From Venturia oleaginea (lineage: Eukaryota; Ascomycota; Dothideomycetes; Venturiales; Venturiaceae): a stretch of 64,000 bases of DNA. The notes beneath the pieces were generated by a model. The model was not told where the DNA came from. It did not search any database and saw only the letters and a list, made by a program, of their open reading frames with translations. The stretch covers positions 434,001-498,000 of the forward strand of contig JABMLP010000014.1 of assembly GCA_013176395.1 (NCBI GenBank), read 5' to 3'. This document shows positions 32,614 to 42,623 of the stretch, piece after piece (position 1 is the first letter of the stretch; every line of letters starts with the position of its first letter). Made by a program: the position numbers and the translations under genes.

Positions 32614-35073
32614 AAATATCGTCACACGAATCATTAAATGGAATCACACAATGTGGCGATTAAGTGAGGATGAGAGAGGAACAAGGTGAGTGATAATCCT
32701 ACAGCTTCGTTACTTTGACCTGAAGTGCGATTTCTATGCAAACAGAGACCATGATCCTCACTTTCCACCTGGAACACCAGCATTATCCATTTCGTCCCTG
32801 ACGTCTCCTTGTGCGTCACCCGACCCTCAGATCTCAGATCTGGACATCAAACACCAAATAAATTACCTAACCATCCAATTTTCAATAAGGTCTAACCATC
32901 AACTACGTCCTTCGCCCACCACTCAGCCATCAAGCCAGTGTCGTGGACGCTGGCCAAAAAGGCAAGGAAATAAAGAGTGAAATAAAAAAAGAGCTTGGAA
33001 AGATCGTGATCATCAGAGGCCAAAGACGACAAAATAGGGAAAAGCTCACTCACTCGTCGGTACGTTGCTGCTGTCGTGTCAGAGACGGCAATTTCGGTCG
33101 GTCGGTCGATATTCGAGGCACCGGGTTGCTGATCCACCTCTTTCACATCATACTGGGGCGGTGTTCCCCACGTGTTGGAGCCTTGCACTTCAAGTGCCGA
33201 GACTTATCCCACGCATCACAATCGCATTAAACCTTTAATGCCATGACGAATGCTACCGTCAGATCAGCAAAAGGTCTATGCTATCGAATACCAGCAAAGT
33301 GGCGGAACGATTGCTACCATCAGCAACACTTCAGGCGTAGCGCAATCGATCAGGACGATCAGAGTCGGAAAGGTCAAATGGGGTCGGGCCAATAGTCACG
33401 CTGTATGATGTAGGTCTTCTCAGTTGTCGTGACCAGCACTCGCCAGTGTCTGGGCTGAGACTTCTTCTACCATCTGGACCTCTACTTGTCCTTCATATGT
33501 TTTGCTAGAGCCATGGGAAGGACGACGGTCTTATGACAGGTGGGATGATTCCTGTCGCCATCTGGAAGACACCATCATGTGCGCATGACAACCGCCAGGT
33601 CTTGCGGTGTCTTCCAGTTTTGTTCAACATATCGCTAATGTGTGTTGTTATGTGTATAGATAGGTGGGTGGAAGGTAGAGGGCTGATGATGGATGTTAGG
33701 ACCGAGGCCAAGTAGAGTAGAAAAAAGAACGAGTTGACCTATGATGATGAGATGAGTGGAATGGAGGAAAAGAAAGATAAGAGGCGAAAAGAAGAAGAAA
33801 GAGATGAGTGAGTACAGCGCAAAGACACCTCCTTGCCGTGGTTCTCTGTTGAGCTGATCAGCGAACTTATCTCACAGTACAAAGGCAGAGACTCATCTTG
33901 ACAAGAAGAGAAGCAGTCGGTACCTTACTGGGATTAGCTTGTGTAGAATCTGGGAGAACTGAAGAACCAACCTCGAAGACGCAGAACGAGACGGACAGCC
34001 AGAGCGTGGCCACTCGCACCACCAGATGCGCGCCACCCTTTTGCTGCTCTCGAGATTGTTCTCAAGAGAGGAGAGCGGTTGGTGGAGTGAGCAGAAGTTT
34101 CAAATTTGATCAAGCTGAAAGACTAACCTCCAGTGTCTGACGAAAATATGGCGACGGTGACGGCGCTGACACTCAAACTTGCATGCAAGCCTGTATAGAA
34201 TCCAAAGTCTGCTCTTAAGAATTTCCACTGCTGCAGGCGTGAGCTGGAAGTTAAAAACCTCATCGACTGGAAAACTCACCATCAAAGGCTTTCAACAAGT
34301 CATCGCGGCAGCGGCGGCGCGCTAACTGACACACTGTATTGGTATGAAGGGTAAAGATGCAACCATCCTAGCAAAGCGGCTGAAGCATAGAAGAGAGAAA
34401 GGGGTTATGGTGGTAGATGGTACTGAGTGTTGTGAAGGAGGAGGGAATTTGAAGAGCCTGTGTGGGAGAAAAGTAGAAAACCTCAGAAGTCGAGTCATGA
34501 GACCAACTGAAAAAATTCTTATTATGGGTACTTCACCAGTCATACGATGAAGAGAGATAAGTTCTGTTGCGAGGAGCGCGTTGTTGACATTTTTAATATA
34601 TCGCGTTTGGTGAGATATGGAGGCGACGCGTTAGGTTGAAATATCTCAACGCGTCAAAACAAAGTCCAGATCGCGGTACTATGAGATAGAATATCCAGAG
34701 CCCTATTTCGCGAGGTTCGGTATCTTCGTACAAATTGAACAGGTTGATAGAACTTTTCAGCTTCGTCTGAAAGGCCGCAAATGTCAAAGACGGTATAAAT
34801 TGAATAGACGGTACAAGGGAGCGGACGAACTGCAGCTGATGTGACACTTATCGATTGCTATATGAGAGCAACATCATTCAAGATATTACGATACACCACA
34901 TACAGCTCCGAAAGTCCGCCATAAACAATCTCCTCCTGCCTCATCGCGCTCCTCTTCAGGGTCTGGCTTTCTTATTTTCCAGCCAGGGTGTGATAACAGG
35001 CTTCCGAATATAGCCTGGCCATCTCAAATTAGTGTCGAGGTTACAAACAGCACAGGGAGGGTAGGGTAAGGAC
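32614..35073. other. 2.4-kb stretch, no supported gene
   Basis: Scattered short ORFs only. Contains a purine-rich GA tract at about 33730-33815. A minus ORF at 34100-34285 overlaps a plus ORF at 33898-34140; neither has a recognisable domain. Confidence 0.4.
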
Positions 35074-36110
35074 TTACGCTTCAACATACTCCTCATCACA
35101 AATCCCTTTGTCCTTTATGAACTTGACATAAAGAGTCGCCTTACGTGTCATCTTCCTTATCACAGTACAAGACAGCTCATCCCAATCCTCCACTTCCAAA
35201 TCCACTCGTTTCGAACAATCAGCAAAAGGAATACGGCCCCTCTCTTCTCTCAACATCTTGACCAAACAAGAATCACACAAGAACAAAGCTTTGTAAAGCC
35301 TATCACCCTCTTTCCTCCTCCTCCTCCTCGCACCCCCCTCCTCCCCCTCAGGATCACCACAAGCAGCACAGAAACAACTATACCGGTAATTCTCTCGCAA
35401 CCAAACTCGCTGTTTCGTCCACGACGCCATCTCCCCCATCTTCGATTCACCAGGATACCAAATCTTTATCTCCTCCCCCCTCTCGATACCTCTAACAGCT
35501 CTTACTTCCGTATGAAGGTGCGTGGCAGACCAACACATATTAACCCACGCTTTAGGGGTGCAAGAAAGGTTTCCTCGTGAAATATCAGTGAAGATTCGAA
35601 AATCGCAATCGGCGCCGTTGAAGCTGTTGTATTCCGATGTCGCCCTCGTTGTGATCTATTAGGGCTTTGAAGGCGCGCTTTTTGGCCAGGGGGAATTTCT
35701 TGATAGCATTTTTGATGCGATTCGTTCTTTTGATTGATTCTTTGGCGTAGAATTTTTGGGCTTCCCAGACTGTTGGTAGGATTCGGGTTTTTAATAGTTG
35801 TGGTTCGGTTAGGATGACCTCGCCGTCGACGTGCTCTGATGAAAGTTCTTTTTCCTGTTTCCGTTTCAATCTCGTATACTGTGGTAATCTTCTGCCTCGC
35901 AGAGACAGGGTGGACTGGTTGAAGACTGCTACTATCGCCGTTGCTTCCATTATCGAGTTTGGCTCGTTTCCGAAGGCCGTATCTAGGCTCTTGATTCCTA
36001 GGTGCTGGAATAGATGCTGAACCAGCTGCTGATATTAGGCCTACAATCGGAGCAGCTACTGCAGTCCACTTTCGTTTGCGTGTTGATGGTGCTTTCGCTG
36101 CGTTAGCCAT
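35074..36110 (-). pseudogene. SET-domain protein gene disrupted by frameshifts
   Basis: A SET-type lysine methyltransferase relative read in three frames. The N-terminal part (36110 to about 35880) is basic (TRKRKWTAVAAP, RYGLRKRAKLDN). A second frame carries ELSSEHVDGEVILTEPQLLK and WEAQKFYAKESIKR, then FPLAKKRAFKALIDHNEGDIG. One base later the third frame picks up EYNSFNGADCDFRIFTD, NLSCTPKAWVNMCW, VRAVRGIERGEEIKIWYPG and a Cys-rich post-SET-like tail (CFCAACG, CDSCLVKML). The usual NHSCxPN is changed to NLSCTPK. The shifts fall near 35600 and 35850-35900. They could be true mutations or assembly errors, because the rest is well preserved. Confidence 0.6.
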
Positions 36111-36460
36111 GACGTAAAGAAGTAAAAGCTTAAGAACCTTCCTTCAAACCGTTCGAAATACTTCGCGCGATGATGGGCTCGATACTGATATAGCCATCGA
36201 AAAGGCTCGTTGTACATTGTTAATGATCTGGACAAAGCAAAAGTCTAGATTTTCAATACGTGCAAAGTTGGATAATACAATCCATTACAATCCTCCTTGT
36301 CCTGCGGTAGCTTTGTAGAATACCCTCAACCTAGCGTTGGGAATCCCCCAATTCTGATGATACGACGAACCCACAGACCATGAATCATTAGAAAAGAAGT
36401 TGGCGTCACTTATACTCACTCAAGAACCTATCTATATATACCACAACTGTTCTCAAACGT
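36111..36460. other. Intergenic, nothing recognised
   Basis: Between the SET relic and the damaged membrane-protein gene. No ORF of interest. Confidence 0.5.
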
Positions 36461-37170
36461 CTAGAACAACGTCGCCACCACCAGAGCATTATTCCCAGGA
36501 TATTCCTTCGTCCCATTCATCCAATCCTTCCAAAAACACGTCTCGAAACTCGACCGGGCCGTGGCAGCGAAATCAATCCAAGTTCTCGTTTTGAGGGCGA
36601 TGATTTGCTTTGTGTTTGTGATGGTAGGGCAATCTAGGGGAAGTTTGCCTGCTCTTGGCGCTGGGATTGCGATGTCAGTCGGGTTCGAGCTCGTCACAGA
36701 GGTAAATATGGTCGTCGTGACTGTCTGAAATGTTTGCTGAAGGGATCGCGATGGTTGGTTTGCCACTCGGTGCAGAGCTCCATGCGGTTAACGTCGCATA
36801 GACGGATAATGAGGTAAACATCATTATGGTCTGTGAAGCGGCTGAGTTGCTGGTGGCCCATGTGGCCCTATCTATCGTTAGTACCATACCCAAAGCTTCT
36901 TAAGTAACAGATAGCTCTGACTCACTTCCTTGCATTACTAACCCCAAACATGATTCCGACCCCTCCTCCAACCCCAACCAGGATGCTGACAATGAACAGC
37001 GCGAGTGACAGAAAAAACGGCCCAGGCAATAATCCACATACCCTGCGCATCGTGTGTCCTTCTTTGTTGTCGTATGGTTCACTCGTTGGTGAGTGTGTCC
37101 AGATGGGTTCTATGACTTCTATTCCACTCTGCGCAACTTCTATCCCTCCTTCGTCGACCATTCGTTCCAT
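36461..37170 (-). pseudogene. Single-pass membrane protein gene with a frameshift
   Basis: Resembles a fungal family in which an acidic N-terminus rich in EV repeats precedes a CGLxxxxFF motif and one transmembrane helix, followed by a Ser/Thr-rich, Cys-containing outer part. Exon 1 (36926-37170) gives GGIEVAQSGIEVIEP, then RRVCGLLPGPFFLSLALFIV and a Gly-rich helix end (GVGGGVGIMFG). An intron (36868-36925, GTGAGT...GATAG) leads to ATWATSNSAASQTIMM and a Ser/Thr-rich segment that stops at 36675. The C-terminal part KLPLDCPTITNTKQ...SSFETCFWKDWMNG lies in another frame ending at 36461. A frameshift around 36740-36770 is therefore likely. The function is unknown. Confidence 0.5.
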
Positions 37171-37887
37171 GGCTCATGTGGCGAGCTGACGGTCGCAATT
37201 CAGACGAGAAATGATAACTGATCCATCGCGAGGAATCTTTTCCAAGATGGGTAAGAAAGGGCTGTGATGGAATGCACTTGATGACCTGCTCATCCCAGAT
37301 GTGCGTACGATTGTCCTGCGATGGAGTCAAATTTACTGGGAGGTATCTTGTGCATTCCACGTTGTCTCATTATTCTTCGCAACATTAATAGTTTACAGCC
37401 TGCTCTTTATCAACTTCTCCTTACCTCTGCAGGATCATACCGAAGCATGCACTTCAAACAGAAAGACACCGCCTTGGTAGAAATCCAAAAGTCACCTACC
37501 CAAAAATACACGCTCTTCAATATGAATACCTCAACTCGCGATCAATATTGATAAATCTCCGGCGACACCCCGCACTGAAATCGTCAAAAAATTATCGATA
37601 TCGATCTGGGTATAAGCGCTACCAAAAAGAATGCCAATATCCACATACCGCATCATCATCAGAACCTTTCCCACCTATGATACCGCCCAATACGGAGTAT
37701 ACACATTAATAAACCGTCGCCATTCCTCGCCATAAATGAGCCGAGCATACGATGAAGCCCGGTCTCTCAATGGCGTGCATCCAGACCTCCCACGCAATGC
37801 ATCATCGAAATAAACCATCATGAACAGCCTACAGAATCATTGGTATACCCTCCCTCAAGAGCCGTGATCAAGGACGAAGAAGAAGAC
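37171..37887. other. Intergenic, nothing recognised
   Basis: Short ORFs only. The last bases are the 3' flank of the SET gene at 37888. Confidence 0.5.
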
Positions 37888-38903
37888 TTACCCTTGCAGG
37901 TATCGCTCGTCAGAAATGTCCTCCTGCTCCATTTGCTTGACATATCGCTCTGCTGCATCGAAAAGCAGTGACTGCGGTTGTGAAGTCCCTCCTAACAGCG
38001 TTCCACCTCTCTCCTCAATAGCATCACAGAAATCCCGAAACTTCCATCCCCTCGTCCCCCTTTCTGAAGGGTGGTATTGTTGCAACAGGGTATGTAGGTT
38101 CTTCAGGTCCTTTCTGCGAGCATCAGAGCCCTCGAAGAAGGCGTGTTTGGCCGGATCATCGAGGTAATCGGTGCAGGCCTTGCAATCGCATACAGCGGCT
38201 CCAGAGCGTGTCCAATCGTTGGCTTTGGTCCTCTCGCTTCGAGTCATCCAGTTACTCAAGTAATCGATTGTGATCTCTTCGTCCGACGGAATGTTCTTCA
38301 CAGCACGTAGCACCCCCCTCTTGCCATCGCCGAAATAGAAGTAAGCGTTAGGGATACAGGCATTGTTGGCGCGAGAGCAGTATTTGAAGACAGCCATGTG
38401 GGCAGCCCCATCGTCATCATGGATTTCAAACCTATCATAGTGTCAGTTTTTGAAGCCATGAGGAAACCCTGTTCGAACCTGTTGGTGATAACACGATCAA
38501 GATTTCCAGTCCACCCATCTGTTTCAGCAACGCGAGTCTGGTGGTAGTAGAGAGCCTGGAAATCCTCTTGTTGTAGAGTATTCAATCCATCAATCGCGGA
38601 TTGAACCATATTCGTGTCGCCATGGTGTTCGCGTGAGAAAAAGCCGGATGGGTCCTTTATTCGCAGCGAAAGAAGGCCATCCTCCTCAATGATGGCCTCG
38701 CCTGTTTTGATGTTTCGTGTAGCAAAGAGACCGTCTGCCTTAGCGGCAGTTCCAGCAGCGCGAACAATATATGCCTTAACGACAAGAAAATGGAGTGTCT
38801 TGGGGTAAATAGTCGAAAAGGGGCTTGAAGTAGCAGCTTCTTTATGTCCCATGCTCTTCAAAGAGAAATCGTCCAAGCTTTTTATGGTGAAAGGTAGGTT
38901 CAA
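37888..38903 (-). CDS. SET-domain lysine methyltransferase-like protein, intact
   Basis: Exons 38479-38903 and 37888-38431 join across a 47-nt intron (GTTCGA...GATAG) to give 322 residues. The split SET domain starts at AAGTAAKADGLFATRNI and continues through EAIIEEDGLLSL. The substrate/cofactor side follows as RANNACIPNAYFYFGDGKRG, where ANNACIPNA is the NHSCxPN equivalent, then VLRAVKNIPSDEEITIDYL with the catalytic Tyr region. A CDCKACTDYL motif resembles the Cys-rich post-SET box. The family includes SMYD/SET5-like protein methyltransferases; the substrate is not predictable. The start is uncertain, and an internal ATG at 38852 would remove 17 residues. Related to the truncated copy at 32185 and more distantly to 35074-36110. 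Confidence 0.8.
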
Positions 38904-39620
38904 TCAACACATCTCATGGCCAACACATTCGGATGACCTACTTTCTCAAGCGGAATTCATTAGCGATCCTAAAAGGTAGTTTTCGCATAAAGCGCTCGCA
39001 AATGAGATCGATATCGATAAATTTCTGGCACCATCCCGAACTACAATTGCCGGAGCTTTATCAATATCGATCACGAATTGAGAGACTCCAAAAAGGAAGG
39101 GACATCTGATCGATAGGGACGGCAAGAAGTTCTCTCTCTCATCCCTTCCTACCTGGCCGGCACTGGCGGGAGATTAAGAAGAACGTTTGCTATGGGCTAT
39201 TGACATCATGAATGGTTTTGCTGCATGGTTAGCGTGTTATATCTCCGAGCATGATGATCTTGGTTTTTGGTTCCTCAGGCGCAAGTTGAGATCGATGTGG
39301 ATAATGTTCCCGCGATCTGAAAGCGAAGGTTTCCAAAATTTATAAATAATGGTCTCGAGTTGAGGGACCTTTGTGCTGAAGCATGGATGTGAAGGGTGGA
39401 GTGAAGAACTGCTTCGTCTTGGCTGAGCTCTGTGGGATACCGCAAGGTATAATGGAGCCTTCGACGCATGGTGTGTTGAAGATGGTCTCAAGGAAAAGAC
39501 ATGTTGCAAGCGGGTATCTATTCTCTATCGACCACGGATAAGACGATCTGAACGACGCCCTTTACCTCATTTTCTCATATTTTCGTGAATGCATTGCTCA
39601 TGATGTGACTCAGTCAAGCT
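38904..39620. other. Intergenic, nothing recognised
   Basis: Two overlapping minus ORFs (39237-39509) show no domain. Confidence 0.5.
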
Positions 39621-40835
39621 TTATCGCACGGTGGCCCCCTTCAACGACTTGACTATGCAAATGCCCTGCTTAGTCTTCAACTTGCCCAAAGCAGCTGCTG
39701 AGGAGCTCTTCTCCGCCAACAGTGGCACCGCTGCAACTTCGAACCCAACCTCCAGATCATCAGTAGTTGTGAAACCTGGCTGGATAGTCTCCCAGATCTT
39801 CTTTTTGGGGTTGAGAACACCTTCCGGCTCGCCCTCCCATCCTTCAAAGTATACACGCTCTCCTGCTTCGGCACCTTCTGGTGGGTTCACCAACTCAACT
39901 GGACCACCATGACCTTCCTCGTCTCGTGGTGATGCTGCTAGAACCATGGCTGATGACTTGACTCCGCGCATTGTGACTGGCTTAAGATTGCAGACGGCAA
40001 CAATCTTGCGGCCCTGCATCTCCTCGAGGGGAATGAGACCATTCAGACCTGAGCAGACTGTGCGAACGACCTTGCCTTCATATTCGGTTGTGTTTTCTGT
40101 GCCTGGTGCGTCTCCAACAGCAATTGTACTAACGAACAATTTTTCGGCGTCTGGATGTTGGACTGCCTTCAGGATATGGCCTACGCGAAGATCGATGAGG
40201 GATGGTGAGAGGGGCTTCTCGACTGGTGCTGGCTTTGCTGCCTTGGGAGCCTTCTCTTTCTTTTCCTTCTTCTGTCTACCGCCCTCTTTGCCTGCTGGGG
40301 GCCCTGAAACTGCAGCTGATTCTGCGGCGACTGGTGTCTCTGCTGGTGTCTTTCCAGATGTAGCTGCTGCCGCTAATTCCTTCTCCTTCTTCTTTCGTTC
40401 CTTCTCGGCCTTTGGATCTATGGGCTTGATTGCGAACTTGACGTCTGTAGGATCAATCGCGACCTTCTCATCGAGTTTGAGACCGAACAGTGACGAGTTC
40501 TGGACAAAGTCGAGGTGACGAACAATGTGGTGGTAGCCATGCTCGCCCGTCCTCTCCTCAGAGCTCCATTTTGATACGGTAGGTGCTAGGCGTTCATACA
40601 GAGCGGTGTCTGCGGTGGAGGGTTTGCTTCCGAGGATTGTGGTGCGAGTAGACAGGTGACGGTTCAGTGTTGACAGTCGCTCGGCCGTCTTTGCTTGGTC
40701 TTCAGTTGGCGATGCGATGTGCGAGGAAGTGGTGGTCCATTGCTCGATCTCGGCCTTCTCAGCTGGGGAGTACGTGATTTCTTTGAAAGTGTTCGCCATT
40801 CTTCTCAGCAGTGTCGAAAATTGTCTTCGGTACAT
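39621..40835 (-). CDS. ARC1: Arc1/AIMP1-like tRNA-binding cofactor of aminoacyl-tRNA synthetases
   Basis: A single-exon gene for a 404-residue protein. The C-terminal half (about residues 215-404) is an EMAP-II/tRNA-binding domain. It opens SPSLIDLRVGHILKAVQHPD and AEKLFVSTIAVGD, and includes VVRTVCSGLNGLIPLEEMQG and RKIVAVCNLKPVTMRGVKSS. The middle is a Lys/Ala-rich segment (KERKKKEKELAAA, KKEKKEKAPKAAK) like that of yeast Arc1p, which helps bind tRNA. The N-terminal part resembles the GST-C-like docking domain. In yeast Arc1p delivers tRNA to methionyl- and glutamyl-tRNA synthetases in the cytosol. The first residues MYRRQFSTLLRRM precede a second Met in a better context. The short basic leader could be a mitochondrial signal of an alternative form. 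Confidence 0.92.
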   Translation of the reverse strand: MYRRQFSTLLRRMANTFKEITYSPAEKAEIEQWTTTSSHIASPTEDQAKTAERLSTLNRHLSTRTTILGSKPSTADTALYERLAPTVSKWSSEERTGEHGYHHIVRHLDFVQNSSLFGLKLDEKVAIDPTDVKFAIKPIDPKAEKERKKKEKELAAAATSGKTPAETPVAAESAAVSGPPAGKEGGRQKKEKKEKAPKAAKPAPVEKPLSPSLIDLRVGHILKAVQHPDAEKLFVSTIAVGDAPGTENTTEYEGKVVRTVCSGLNGLIPLEEMQGRKIVAVCNLKPVTMRGVKSSAMVLAASPRDEEGHGGPVELVNPPEGAEAGERVYFEGWEGEPEGVLNPKKKIWETIQPGFTTTDDLEVGFEVAAVPLLAEKSSSAAALGKLKTKQGICIVKSLKGATVR

Positions 40836-42314
40836 TAATGTTTATGACCCCTTCGACATACTCAATTTTGGCGGATTAGAGAAATCAGCGCTAGTCTCAA
40901 AAGGGTCCCACACGTGACTCAGCCTGCTGAACACTATCATGACTTGTTGAGAAAACCGTGCCAACTAAGCCAAAAAGACTGCAATACGAGCGACTGTTCG
41001 TATGCTTGCGGTATTAAATACATATGCCTGACAAACACAGAAAAGGAACTTTGAGGTGGACGATGAAGATAGTTAAACGATATAAACTCTGAAATTTTCG
41101 AAGATATAAATTCTAACAAAAAAAGGGTCTTAGAGAAAGAGCGAATGCTAGTAGCTGTCATCAACAGACACCTTCAAAATAGCTAAGCCAATCTTGGTCC
41201 GGAGAATTCCTCAACCAAACACAAAAGACCTGGTAGATATTTCTTCGCATTCGAAAAATTGCTTGGGAAAAACGCAATGTATCCCCACTCCAAGCCAGAC
41301 TAAATCAACACAATCCAACATCGAAACCAATCCAGTTCACTCCAAAAAACAAAGTCCAAAAAATGAAAAAATCCTTTCTGCGGCTTTTCTCCATCACAAG
41401 TTCGCTCCTCGGATTGAGTCTGAAGGTACCAATAAGCCCATCAAATATCCCTCGAAACCTGAAATCACGGATCCTAAATTCATCCACGCCTCACCACAAG
41501 CACAAAGATAGAGCGACCAAGGCGGGAATAAAATGACACTATATATAGGAAACACTATCCACTAAATACTACCAGATCATAAATATCCTCCCGATTATCA
41601 ATAAAGAAACCCATCCCATCGATTCCTCAACCCACAAGAATCAAACGAGAAATTTCTGTGGGAAGCTTGCATCCTCTATTCTCTACTATTTTGTTGTCGA
41701 TTCTGTGGTGTCAAGTGCAATCTCTATCTTGTAACAGCGATATGTAATTTCTGACCCGGAGCTTTTCTGAATCGGTAGTGATTTAGCCAGTCTAAATCAT
41801 TCTAGGAGATTTCGAGATAGAATGTCTCAAGGGAGGAAAGAGAAAGGAGTAGGTTTGGGTGGTTTGGTCGATTGGATCGGATCCGTGCTGTGACCGAATA
41901 TAATGTCTCAAAGAAGGAAAAGAAAGACATTTCTATTTAGACCTGACTTCCATCTCTTACGGTGTAAGATCCGCAGGCTTAATTGAATTATTTCTAATAC
42001 TATAAGCTTGGTTTCATCCCAACTAAATATTGCCGATAAGAACTGTCAAGCAACAACGACCGTCGGAATCGACACAGACCACGTAGCAAACAAAAAGGAA
42101 AATTAAGAGAAGATGTGCAGAAAGCGAGCTGAGGACGAGCAAACCAAAACGAAGAGGATGTAACGAAGAGGATGTAACGAAGAAAAGAAGCAAAGAAAAG
42201 ATCGTTCATTTCACCTCAGCTCCACACTCTCGGCGCCTGCCATCTCGAGTTTGAAATTGTTTATCATGTCCGATATGAAAACTATAATGGAAGTAGTCGT
42301 GGCCAATTTCTTTT
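40836..42314. other. 1.5-kb AT-rich intergenic, no gene seen
   Basis: ORFs at 41194-41511 (+) and 40937-41164 (-) have no recognisable domain. Several purine-rich patches lie near 41820-41930. Confidence 0.5.
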
Positions 42315-42623
42315 TCAATATCCTTTGCCAATCATGATCGCGCCGGCCAACATCATGCGCAGCTCTTGGATACGGTTCGTGTAGTTCAAGAGCTGCTGAC
42401 AGTTAGACAGGGCTGTCGCCTGAAAGCAGGGACTTCTCAGAATAGCATGAAGCTTTCTTCCATTTTCTGTGTCTTCGGATAGATCCTCGACCTCTTCGAG
42501 CAGGAGAGAGCTTTCCTTATACTTTCTCATGGCATTCATAAAATCTCCAGCGGAGTCTAGACATACTGCCACTCGCGCTGCTTGGAGAGCTTCCTGGATG
42601 ATACTCGTCTTGTCTTTGACCAT
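42315..42623 (-). CDS. Small MIT-domain protein or fragment
   Basis: A 102-residue ORF that is nearly all MIT domain, the three-helix module found on Vps4 and related ESCRT-linked proteins. The pattern fits well: IQEALQAARVAVCLDSAGDF, NAMRKYKESSLLLEEVEDLS, GRKLHAIL and YTNRIQELRMML. Between LHAIL and YTNRIQEL an extra piece of about 13-14 residues looks like an unspliced intron (a CTAAC branch and TGTCAG acceptor are visible, the 5' site is poor). Fungal proteins with this MIT type are usually far longer, so this is either a truncated duplicate or a stand-alone module. No partner gene is adjacent. Confidence 0.5.
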   Translation of the reverse strand: MVKDKTSIIQEALQAARVAVCLDSAGDFMNAMRKYKESSLLLEEVEDLSEDTENGRKLHAILRSPCFQATALSNCQQLLNYTNRIQELRMMLAGAIMIGKGY

